Below are positions 22,535 to 32,416 of a stretch of DNA of 64,000 bases, piece by piece; position 1 is the stretch's first letter, and each line of letters starts with the position of its first letter. Origin of the DNA: Oscheius dolichura. Lineage: Eukaryota > Nematoda > Chromadorea > Rhabditida > Rhabditidae. The stretch covers positions 1,798,001-1,862,000 of the forward strand of contig OW051492.1 of assembly GCA_932521035.1 (NCBI GenBank), written 5' to 3'. Below the pieces are notes generated by a model that did not search any database, was not told the DNA's origin, and saw only the letters and a list, made by a program, of their open reading frames with translations. A program made the translations under genes and the position numbers.

Positions 22535-24494
22535 ATGTCTTTCCCTTTCCTTCCCCTGCTCTTCTTCATTTTCTGGCCAGTCGCCGCTGATCTCAGCTAT
22601 AATGACGAGAGGACAAAGTTCAGTTTTGGAACATTCAAGGACAAATATTATGGACAGCCCAATTTTCTACAGATCCCGATAAATCAACAGGGAAGAGAGC
22701 GACTAGCCGTCCCCAAGGCTTTCTACCATTTTTCTGAAAACGAAGTTAGTTTTTTTGTGTTAAAATATAATGTTATATGCCCACAATTATCTACCGTAAT
22801 CCTGTGTAAATTTCCCTGAAAAAATTTCCATAGATGCGCTCTGTAGACGCGCTTCATCTAACAGTGCGCCAGCTGGAATCAGACCGGGGGGTTTCTTCCG
22901 TTTCTTCCTTATTTTTGGCATTTTTTCTCATTTTTTCTTCCATTACAGTAATCACCACATTGTAGACAATGTAAAAATATAGAAAAAAAATCTTTTAAAA
23001 TGTAAAAAATAACGATTTGAAGAAGTAATTGATGGAGTATGGTTACAGCGCGCCATTGGCTTGTAAATTCGCGTTTTTCTCCATTTTCTCATATTTTCTG
23101 TTATTTCCTTAATTTCTAGTGTTACACAGGGTAACAAGGGCGTGTTACTATAGAAATGATAAAAAATATACAAAAAATGGGTAAAAACCGTTTTAGTCGA
23201 ATATTACGGTTCGGCGCCGTTTCTTCCAAGACTACCGTAATTTCTGGCCATTTTCCAGGTAGGAGCCGATTCCACTTGGGGTGTTCCTGACGACTCGCGT
23301 CTGCTGGCCACCCGAATGATGCTAAAGAACAACCGCCGAGAGATCAACGGAATGTACCTGCCCATCCCCCATATGGACCCGATAAATGTCCATCTGATCA
23401 GCCAGAGGACATTTGAAAAGGGGCTGGACACCAATGCCAGGGAAGACTCTCCCGAGGGGGCGCTGGCCCATGCTAAACGGTACCTTTTCTTCTCTATTTT
23501 CTTTATAAATAATAAAAATTTAGACTCTGTCTCCTGGGAGACGAGGGTCTTTGCGAGAAGGCCCTGCTCCATTACCATCGGCTGAAGTCGGCCTCCTTGA
23601 GGCAGAATGCCGCTCCCCTTCACAGGCAGCTGATGTCCTTGGTAAGGTCTACGCCATTTTCTGTTCCCTAGGTTACTCTAGGTGTATTACTTCAAAATGG
23701 GAGTCTCACCCCGATTCCGGTACAAAACAGGGTTTAAAGGAACTGTCAGGGACCAAGTGGAAGTGATAATTTGACCCTGAGCAACCGAATTCCATGCGAC
23801 TGACTACATATGGGGCTTATTCTCTATCCAACTTTTCATTTCGGGGTCATTTGTGCGTATTTTACGATTCATGTAGCGTTTTCCGCATTTTCTCTACCAA
23901 AACAACTAGTAAACTAAATCGGTATAGGCTGAAAAAATTCGCCGTTTTCTCCTGATCACGATGATATATTTAGTTTTGCATATGGACTTTGGAATCACTA
24001 GAAAATTGCATTTTTATCCCAAAGTTATAAATGCATTCCATTTCTGTGATCATAATCGTTGCGGGACCCATGAAAGGTCCTGCAACGATCATGATCACTT
24101 TTTCGCTTTTGACCGTTTTCGACCAGATTTTGATCATAAATGTGCATTTTTCTCGTGATACAGCCGTCCATATGCAAAAATAAATATACCATCGTGATCA
24201 GGAGAAAAAGGCGAATTTTTTAAGCCCAAGTTGTTTTAGGTCCCTGACAGTTCCTTTAAATTGCCTTTGACCGGGGATTGAGAGCTTTATGGTCCAGGGA
24301 GACTGTTCCAATATTTATATCTCTTTTCTCATTTTCAGGGTGACGTGGCAGCTGATACGAAGATCCGTGATCGAGTGGGCAATGGTCTTGGAATCGTTGT
24401 GGGAATTCCCGGCTATGAGCCCGTCTATATGGGAGCGGCTTTTGATAACAATAATGATGGCGACTATAAAGTTCGATTCTCGCCTCCTAGGTGA
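22535..24494 (+). CDS. unrecognised small secreted protein
   Basis: Four exons: 22535-22744, 23259-23479, 23524-23641 and 24339-24494, consistent in phase, giving 234 residues if the TGA at 24492-24494 is used. The N-terminus is a clear signal peptide (MSFPFLPLLFFIFWPVAA). The mature part contains FGTFKDKYYGQPNFLQI, LPIPHMDPINVHLI, a two-Cys segment (LCLLGDEGLCEKALLHYHRL) and VGNGLGIVVGIPGYEPVY, ending FSPPR. No family is recognised. The last exon also ends at a possible donor (CCTAG then GTGAC), so the gene might continue into the membrane-protein exons after 26332. I could not find an in-phase linking exon, so I keep them apart. Confidence 0.6.
22810..23230. repeat. family C intronic repeats (probably two units)
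   Basis: They fill intron 1 of the small secreted-protein gene. The first unit runs from about 22835 (GCGCTCTGTAGACGCGC) to 23055 (TTACAGCGCGCC) with a core ACATTGTAGACAATGTAAAA. The second unit follows at once with a core around GTGTTACTATAGAAATGATA. Confidence 0.5.
23733..24260. mobile_element. 528-bp foldback/MITE-like element in an intron
   Basis: The terminal inverted repeats are perfect over 22 nt: TTTAAAGGAACTGTCAGGGA plus CC at 23733-23754, and its reverse complement at 24239-24260. An inner inverted repeat pairs about 23932-23990 with 24163-24220 (AATTCGCCGTTTTCTCCTGA and its complement). A near-palindromic centre surrounds GGGACCCATGAAAGGTCC near 24065. There is no coding sequence. 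It lies in intron 3 of the small secreted-protein gene. Confidence 0.8.
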
Positions 24495-24630
24495 CAACGA
24501 TGGGAAAATTAATAATTAATAATAATAATAATTTAATAATAAAACGAGTTCTATTTCCCATTTCTGTACGCCCAGCTATCGTAATCAGCGACAAGCAATC
24601 AGAAAAAAAAGCAAAAAGATTTTTCAACGG

Positions 24631-24692
24631 CAGGGGATCGAACTCAACTGTATCCAATTGTAGGCGCGTCTCATCGCACTGCGCCATCAAGA
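24631..24692 (-). repeat. tRNA-derived SINE-like fragment
   Basis: On the minus strand an A-box-like TGGCGCAGTGCGATGAG is followed by a B-box-like GAGTTCGATCCC. The acceptor stem does not pair, so this is not a tRNA gene. A short inverted copy of its head (CTTGATGGCGC) lies just outside at 24712-24722. Confidence 0.45.
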
Positions 24693-24699
24693 CAATAGA

Positions 24700-26331
24700 A
24701 GTTCTAATGTCTTGATGGCGCTCATATGATATACTTTCTGTTAAACATCGTGCAGTGCTAGAGTAAACAGTATGCAAGGGGGAGAGAGAAGGAAGTAGAA
24801 GAGACTGATCCATGTATTAAAAGCATGTGGGTATCGTTGTTTCTCTTTTAGTAACAATACACCGAGGAGTGAGTGTCCAGCGTTTTCTCTTTCTCTCACC
24901 TGCGACATGAGAGGGGATAGGATAGAGAGCAGGCATGTGCTTCTATTGATTGATAGGGGAAGAGAAGACGCCCCAGGGGATTGAGAGAGACAGAGGGGGG
25001 AGAGGGGGCCGAGGGGGGAGAGGTAAGCCAGCGACGGGTGTCAGTGGTCGCGGCCCCCTCTCATCTCCCCTCGTCGGAGTCTGATTTGTGACCCCATTAC
25101 TCCGATTCGGCTCCATTTATTTTATCTCTTGACTCTAATTGTTCTCGATTTATTGACCTGTCCAGGTGGTCTTGAGACGAAGACGAAGTAGAAATATCAA
25201 AGGGGAAGGGCCAGTTTATGGAACCGCGAGAGAGGGAGACATTCCGAAAAATAACAACTTGTGTACGAGAGACAACAATCAGATGCTGTCGTCGCCGTGG
25301 TTATTGCATCCCCCCTTTTTCTCTCCTCACACATCCCCGACACCTTTCCCCTACTCTCAAACCACATCTAGACTACAATTTTTAAAGGGATAAAAGTCCG
25401 GAAATGACCGATTTTGACCTACAGTACCTACAATAACCATCGGAGTACTAGATTTCCTCTTCAATGGGTCGCGAAACGAATCTTTGCTCCATTGAAGGCC
25501 TTCTGGGATGTTTTCAGTTTTTTAGAGTAGAATCCGAAAGGTTCCCAGATGGAAATATCCCCATGTTAATTCTGTTACAGTACCTACAGTATCCTATAAA
25601 CCGTTAGAATCCCCAAAAGGTGGCCTAGGATCCGTTTGAGGCCTTCTCGACCTAGTATGCCCCTGTATGGCACCCCATAGTCGTTGGAAAAGTCCAGTAA
25701 ACTTTTTAAAATGATAAAAATGACACAATATAGATCCAGAACCAGGTTACGGATCACAAAATGACGAAAATCCTGAGATCCAACCGAAACGACCATTTCT
25801 AAGTCCCGGAAGTCCCGTCCTTGACTGCCAGTCCTCGCAATCCTGTAATTTCCAACTCTTTTCATCATTTTCTCTCGAATTCTTGTAACAAATCACGTTG
25901 TTTTGATTGTGAAACAACTCACCAAAAGTTGGCGTCATTAGTGTTTTCTTTACTTCGTTTTTTTCTCGAAGAAGGATCACTCTAGCGGCGATTGGATGGA
26001 TCGCGGCGCCTCAAAGAGGAACACCGCTCATTTCTACCATTTCTTCTACTTTTTAGAGTAAATTCTCTATTTTCGTCTCGAGACTCTTCCCATTGGTTAA
26101 AAATGTAGTTAAAATGAGTTGAAACACCCTTTAAAATTTCAAAAAAGCTTCTCCTCCTCCGCGTGACTCATCCTTTTGAAATCCTCTGATCCCTTTTTCA
26201 TCATTTTAAATATATTTTTAGCTTATTGTTACGACCGTTTCTTCTATTTTTCTGAATGCTTCACCGCTATTCGAAGTCTCCAACAAAATGAGGGAGAATA
26301 TGCAAAAACTGTGGCAATGGCTACAGGATAG
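24700..26331. other. region without a supported gene
   Basis: The region is mixed purine-rich (24950-25030) and A/T-rich sequence. Short open frames occur but none has a matching pair of splice sites in phase with the neighbouring exons. It may be an intron or intergenic. Confidence 0.35.
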
Positions 26332-29300
26332 AAAGTCGAATACGGTCCGCCGGTGGCGGAGTTCCCTCCTCCGGGTGAATGGCTCCTCGGACCGGCTGGC
26401 CAACGGCGCTGTTCGTGAGTTTTCCTTATTAACTACTAGAAGAGCGGTTCGTTTAAGCCCACAGCTACTCGGCCATCAGTCTACCGTCAGAGAACCGCGG
26501 CCGGGCCCAGGAGTACGAAGAATTCTTCGAGGAGCCCCAGATTCGGCACGTTTTGGAGGTAAGGGGGCAGACAATTTGTCCGGGGGCTGTCAATCATCGT
26601 CACTGGGATTTTTCAAAGAGACACACATGCAGTGGAAGGTCTAATTTTATGGATTGGATCATTTCCATTTCTTAAACATAAAACGCAGGTGGCTGGCCCG
26701 GCTCGGTCCTCGATAGTCCGATCCCCTGCACCCGTAAAGTCTCGGCAGAACAAAGATATAAAAGCGTCAGAGTTTTGTAACTGTTTTGAATAAAGATGCT
26801 CCTCTTGCCGAGACTTTACAGGTGCAGGAGATCGTACTATCGAGGATCCAGCCGCTGTGCCCAGTGATTTTGGAATCTCCACTGGCTCAAGGGGAAGATT
26901 CCGCCCTTGTGAAGGCGAAACTGGCGTTATGACAAAATAGGTAATATCATTGGATTCAGCATAAGAAACTGTACAGAATGGTATCCATTTTGGCCAGTTT
27001 TCCAGTGTTTCCCGGCTGGAACGGCCTCCTCCCGTGGGTGGCGCCATTCATCCCTTCGGGTAGATGGGAAATTCTACTTTTCCCGCCTTCTGGAAAGGGA
27101 CGGAGCTTCCCATTTACAGTCCCTGGTCAAAAACAACATTTTCGAGGTGGCAGCAGCAGTGTTTTCTTCTAACTTTACTATCCTCCCCGAGGGTAGCCTC
27201 TATCGCCGGTCTCCAATTTCAGGTGTCCTTCTTCTTCCTCTCCTTCTCTTGTGTTGGTGTAAACAGAAAAAAGTACTAGCAGCAGGGAGCAGGGAATATT
27301 TTGAAACTGACCACAGTGTATTCTTCCCAATTCTTCGTAATTTTGGGGGATGGCTTCAATTCTCGCGGTGACCACTGTTTCTCCTGGCCGGTCGTCCCAC
27401 TCGGTCCTGGGGAGGCGTCCTCCCGGCCGGCTAGTCCCTTTAGCTGGCTGTAACTTGGTTGACACAATTGGGGATCGATTCTACAGGGGGTTCTCTCATA
27501 TTTTAGACCCTCTACCCAATATTTCCTCATCTAATGGGCTTGTACCACGCAAAGAACGCCATCTGCCCCAATTACTCGTCATTTCATCTCAATTTTCCAT
27601 AATTTTACGGAAAATTCGTTCCTGGTAGCTTATTTTAAGCTACACTCTTCATTATAGAAGTGTTTATTCAGCTCAGGAGGTAAAAAATGTAGGCATTTCC
27701 ATTTTCAAGCCTCCTCTCTTGCGAGATGGCGCCGCCCGCAGGAGGAGACTTTTCCCACCCGGAACGACTGGGAAATTTACCAAAATATATACTTTTTTAT
27801 TCCGTTTTTTGTGCTGAATCTGATGCATTTTACCGTTTTACTACAGCTGGTAATAGCGCGGAGATATGGTAGAAATAAGGTGCCCTTTGATTGCACTCTG
27901 TCTAAACAAGAGGCGGAGGCGTTCGATCTCTTCCCTTCGGCTTTTTTCTCTGTCGGTTTCAAAGTGACGATGAGTGATGATATGACGGGAGGACACCTTT
28001 AAAGAAGGAAAAGAAAAACATTTAAAGTCGTGTGACTGCCATTTTCCAGGTGAGACGCCGTTCCTTCCGTGAGCCCCGACTCGACCAGCAGCCCGTCCCC
28101 CCGCCGGACATAGAGTGCCCCAGTCCTAATCCATTTCTAGAGCGGTAATTCTATTCTTTTTGTCAGTCGTTAAATTGGCTTTTTAGCTTAACTCCGACCG
28201 CCTCTCCACGTGGCACACCAGCCAGGGAAAGGAGCAGTCGCCAGATTCGGTTCAATCTGCCCGAAGTGAGTCATCCTCCGCTCCCTTCCTCCGGTCCATT
28301 TGGGGGAGGATGTCTCCCCGGGCACGCGACCCTTCCCCCTTCCTTCTGCTCTTCTCTTTTCCCTTCCATTCTGTTTCTAAAAATATGAGGCGCGGTTTTT
28401 AAAACAACGATTATGACGGCCAGCTGTTCCGGCTCCGCGGCGGCATACTCACAAGGATAGGGGTCATACAGCCGACAAGCAGCTGACGTCAATGGGAAAT
28501 GTGTCAACCTCTCTCGGGGAGAAGGGAAAAAGGATAAAGACATGAAAGAATGGGCCATTACTTTTTTGTTGAGACAAGAAAATCTATCCAAAAATCCTTT
28601 TGGGATCGACCAGGAGCCGTAGCCAGCGATCGCGCCGGGACCTTCGGGTATCCAACTGTAACCAGCACCCACATCCGACAATCCTCCATAAAATGTTCCT
28701 AACAAAACTGAGTACAAGGTCTTGTAGAGCTCGATCTGATGAGCAAGCTGATATAAGACAGTCTATAAAATCACCTTGTAGTGAAAAGTGCGAGATGACC
28801 TATGCGCCTGTGTCCTGAAATAGGGCCTTTTCTTCTTAAATTCAATACAAAAGACCCCAGTTTTGGTGCCAGTTTTGAGCGGCATATACGGCAGACTCTA
28901 AGAACGCAAGAATTTGAAAAGTTTTTTATGTCCATTTGCTCATCAGATCGAGCTCTACAAGACCTTGTACTCAGTTTTCTAACAACTCAATAAATTTTGT
29001 ATTTATCCGCCATGAAACCCCAATTAAAGCCAATTACGGTTAAGCGGGGGCATTTCGGGGAGCTCCTTTGTACGGTTTTTACGGGGAGATTCCTGATGGG
29101 GCATGTAGAACAGGCTTATAGAAGGCCAGAAAGTTCAACTCGCGGCTAAATCGTTAGACCTTGAATGTCGTCTTTTTTCTTGACAGACTATACCCCATGG
29201 AAAAAGTTCTCTTCCCCCTGTTTAAAGCGTCTTTTTTTAGGTCCGGTTGAGTTCGTTTGAAGAAGAAGACCACCAGATCCTCTTCGAAGGCACCCTGTCC

Positions 29301-29554
29301 CCGCCGCCGCCTCCCATTGAAGTCGTCTGGTCTCCAGTCGGCCTGGAACCGGTGCTACAGGAAAAACCACCGCCTCCTCCTTTTCAAGTACCCTTTTCTC
29401 TCTTTTTTTCTAAAAACCAAATTAACTTTAGAACGTCATGGCAACCACAGCTGCTGAGCCGAGTCCGCTGTCTTCTCCAACGTCGAGAAGAAATTCAGCC
29501 AATGAACGAGCCCGGCAAAATTTATTAGCCCAGAGGAGGCAGAGTAATGTTCAG
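26332..29554 (+). CDS. unrecognised single-pass membrane protein with Pro-rich cytoplasmic tail
   Basis: Exons supported by phase: about 26332-26414, 26465-26558, 27006-27272, 28050-28144, 28187-28265, 29241-29387 and 29432-29554. The extracellular part includes GPPVAEFPPPGEWLLGP, EYEEFFEEPQIRHVLE and FYFSRLLERDGASHLQSLV. A short hydrophobic segment (GVLLLPLLLLCWC) is followed by basic residues (KQKK, VRRR). The tail is rich in Pro (LSPPPPPIEVVW, EKPPPPPF) with SR/ER stretches. The N-terminal exon or exons are missing from my model. Just upstream, a good frame ends in TAG at 26329-26331. The last exon can also be read through to a TGA at 29648-29650. A sarcoglycan- or dystroglycan-like role was considered but no motif supports it. 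Confidence 0.5.
26697..26855. repeat. family A foldback repeat, long-arm form, in an intron
   Basis: The left arm runs from GGCTCGGTCCTCGATAGTCC through GATCCCCTGCACCCGTAAAG to TCTCGGCAG. The right arm runs from TTGCCGAGACTTTACAGGTG through GAGATCGTACTATCGAGGAT. The loop holds GAATAAAGATG, the reverse complement of the loop word in the copies at 13160 and 61905, so this copy is inverted relative to them. Confidence 0.85.
28693..28985. repeat. foldback repeat with arms of about 50 bp
   Basis: The left arm, from AAAACTGAGTACAAGGTCTT at about 28704, through GTAGAGCTCGATCTGATGAG, is answered by CTCATCAGATCGAGCTCTAC and AAGACCTTGTACTCAGTTTT at about 28938-28978. The loop is about 190 bp with no gene. 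It lies in an intron of the membrane-protein gene. Confidence 0.8.
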
Positions 29555-29933
29555 GTAGGGGGGAAGGAAGGTCGCATGAGAGATCGGCCGATTCCCAGCA
29601 CGGCAGGGGGCCATCGCCTTCCGCATACGGATTTGCAAGTCTCGGCATGAGATATTCTCAGAATCCTATGCTGCAGCTGCTGTATCCCCGTTTTTGATAT
29701 TCTAGCCGCTAAAAAAATCATGAAACAGGGGGAATTGGTCTTGGAACCTTGAACAGGCGGGAAAATATTTGGGGAAGAGGCCTTTTGCGCTAGTGGCCGG
29801 GGCTTAGCAACGGCCCGGAACGACCTGGATCGGCTCGATTCGGGCCGAGCCATCCGTTCTTCCATTTTTATCCCCCAATTCCCTCACCTTCCCTGTAAAA
29901 GAGTCCGTCCTCACGAGTCCTTCCCCATCCGGC

Positions 29934-30175
29934 ATTTTTGACTTGGAGACGGGGGAGACAACAATAGGAACAGGGGCCACCGAGATTATGGGATCGACAC
30001 TTCCTCAACCGGGATCGACGGATTTTAATGCACCGGCTAGCTGGGCCACGACGGCTGGACACCCGAACTAGGAAGAACTACACCACAAGTTGGAAGTACT
30101 GTAGCCATTCTGACTGCTTCTACAGTACCCCAAGAGGGGCGGCCGGGATGGAATCTACCGTACCCTCAAGTTACA
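29934..30175 (+). pseudogene. rearranged fragment of the mucin-like gene's large exon
   Basis: The words GGAGACAACAATAGGAACAG and GGCCACCGAGATTATGGGAT at about 29950-29995 match the mucin exon at about 21025-21070. The stretch GAAGAACTACACCACAAGTT through TCTACAGTACC at about 30070-30128 matches about 21428-21482. The two matches are 400 bp apart in the mucin gene but under 100 bp apart here, so the copy is deleted internally. Stops and frame changes interrupt the reading frame. It lies between the membrane-protein gene and the globin gene. Confidence 0.8.
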
Positions 30176-30400
30176 CAAAAGCGATACCGGGATTCCCAAC
30201 TTTCAACTGAACAGGGTCGTTGTCCCCTGTCCTCCCGCTTGTTCCTACGGTACTAAGCCCTATTTATTCCCAATAAGATACCCGCTACTTATACAGAACT
30301 CGTCAAAAATTCATGTCCCTTCCCGGACATCATGACATATTCCCTCGCATCCCCCTCCCTCCTATGCATATAGCCTCATTCGTTTCAGATAGCCCAAGCC

Positions 30401-31637
30401 ATGACAGGACGTCGTGCCTCCACCACAATAATCCCCTTGACATCCGCCCAAATCCATCTGATTCGCTCTCTCTGGCGACAGATCTACACCTCCAAGGGGC
30501 CGACAGTCATCGGGACGAGCATCTACCACCGGCTGTGTTTTAAATGCCCCGTGGTTTGTTTGAAATCCGGCGGGAAGAGGAATATTCAAATTTATAGGTG
30601 AAGGAGCAAATTCGGCGGGTCGAGCTGCCCTCAAACTTCAGGGACTACGACACGTTCATCAAGGCCCACAGTAAAGCGATGGCAGAGCTCATTGATCAGG
30701 TACCGGCTCTTCTCGTTTTGGCCTAAATATACCGTATTCTGTTGGATGAAATTCCGAGACAGTTCCATTTTAAAAACCCCTTCGAAATCTCCAAGTTCCT
30801 GCCCGGATCCCGAGCACAAAGCCACCAGTTCAGAATGGAGCAAGGTTTCCTCATTTGTCATATATTTGAATGGGCTCCTCCTCGTAAAAATCCTCCTCCA
30901 TTCTGTTGCAATCTTCCCAAAAATTGGGAATTGTAGTCGGCATCTCTTCCACTCCACGGTTCCAATTCAAGTGGGCGCCCTTTCCGAGTCCTGTAGATTT
31001 TGCAACCGGCCAAAATTCAAGAAGAAGAGGGCGAAAATAAGAGAGGAGAAAAAACTATACTAAACAGATCCAAAATGCTGAAAAGACTGTAGTTTAAAAG
31101 AACTGGCTCTGCCCGGCTTCCCCGGCCCGTGACGGCCAACCACGAGATCGGCCACCGGCGCCCCCTTGGTTCCACCACCTCTCTCCCTTCCTATTTCCAT
31201 TCATTTAACCAAAACAGTAATCCTACTTCCAGGTAGTCGAAAACCTCGATCAATTGGATAATATGACAGACGAATTGATACGAATCGGCCGTGTACATGC
31301 TCGCGTCTTACGGGGAGAACTTACAGGTTTCTTTTCCTTTTTTTATCCTAAAAATTGGAATTATTCCAGGTAAAATATGGAACGTGGTAGCTGAGACATT
31401 TATTGACTGTACATTGGAATGGGGAGACAAGAGGTAGGCCAAGACGTCTGCCTACGACCTCCTGGGTATTATAGATGCCGGTCGGAGACAGTTCGCAAAG
31501 CCTGGGCCCTTATTGTGGCCTTTGTGGTGGAAAAGATCAAAATCGGCCACCATGAGCAGAGGAAGGTAATGCTCTCGACGAGACACGCCTCCATCCCCAA
31601 TATGGATGGCTCCTTCTCCGTCATGAGGATATCATAG
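30401..31637 (+). CDS. globin
   Basis: Five exons: 30401-30553, 30598-30699, 31233-31326, 31370-31433 and 31475-31637, giving 191 residues. The globin fold can be followed: helix A with LIRSLWRQI, a Phe at about residue 65 (LPSNF), helix E with KAHSKAMAELID (distal His about H75), helix F with IRIGRVHARVL (proximal His about H107), and helices G/H with IWNVVAETFIDC and WALIVAFVVEKI. Both haem-pocket histidines are present, so haem and oxygen binding is expected. The acceptor at 30387-30388 lies 12 bp before the ATG and may be a spliced-leader site. The last 23 residues after HHEQRK are unusual and depend on reading through a possible donor (GTAATG at about 31567); another 3' exon is possible. 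Confidence 0.85.
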
Positions 31638-32416
31638 ACAGCTGTCGTCCTCCTCCCTTTGGTTAACTGTATCCTCTCGGGTCCGCTCTCTATTCGTCTA
31701 CAGAAAAGGAGAACTTCCTTGATGATCTCTCTCGAATATATCCCTGTGTGTTTTTAAGGAAAACAAAGATAAATATGGATGTTCCTGGTGGTGGCAAGCA
31801 GTGGTTCTTTTGTCCCCCATCCTCCTTTAGCCAGCCCAAAATAAAAAAGCAACAATTTATCAAAACGACCACACTGTATGTGGCGGGGATAGCCTTATAG
31901 GAGTCGATATGGAGACGGTTTTGGCCAAAACGGACTTTCCCTCCACGACGCGAAAGACGATCCATAAAGCTTATACAAACTGTTAGGTTCTAAAATAATG
32001 TCTTTTATATTGGAGAAAATATGGTAAGTAGCATACCTCTTTTTCTCTTGGACTTTCGTCCAAATAAATCAGGAGATTATGCTTAAAGTGCAGAGGGAAT
32101 GCAAGGTTCCTCGACTTGGCTATGGTCTTCTCCATCTGGTGGCAGGTCTGTCTCATCCGGGAGGCTTCTTTGAATGGCATCTGGAACTATATTAAATAGG
32201 AAGGAGACGGGATTACCTTTCCCAGGATGGCGGTGAGACTGCCGTAAGGGATTTGGGACAGGGGGAAGACGGGCATACTCGAAGGAGGAGGAGGGGGACG
32301 ACGAACTAAGGGTGGGGGACAAATCGATTGAGTTGGGGGAAAGCGACAAGAATATTGATCCAGTAATCATCTGTGGCCAATTAGAGACCAAATCAATCGA
32401 TTGCCCCCATTTTCAG
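31638..32416. other. intergenic region holding the inverted exon copy
   Basis: Apart from the inverted copy at 32109-32278, nothing recognisable is seen in 31638-32100. On the minus strand the copy's open frame extends upstream toward 32391 in a Ser/Pro-rich frame resembling the exon upstream of the plus-strand gene. Confidence 0.4.
32109..32278 (-). pseudogene. inverted 170-bp copy of exons of the neighbouring gene
   Basis: This is the reverse complement of 32444-32613 with few mismatches over exactly 170 bp. It includes the 30-nt intron with its GTAATC donor and ATATAG acceptor. Beyond the arms the two diverge, although both run into Ser/Pro-rich coding-like sequence upstream. It looks like a partial tail-less copy of the gene at 32417-34384. 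Confidence 0.8.

Noticed and set aside
26332-29554. Assignment of the membrane protein to sarcoglycan or dystroglycan
   Set aside because: The topology and Pro-rich tail are suggestive, but no diagnostic motif (such as a PPPY end or the sarcoglycan Cys cluster) was seen.
22535-29554. One single gene joining the small secreted protein to the membrane protein
   Set aside because: The last secreted-protein exon ends in phase 2 at its possible donor and no exon with matching phase was found before 26332; a stop codon also lies directly at the donor.
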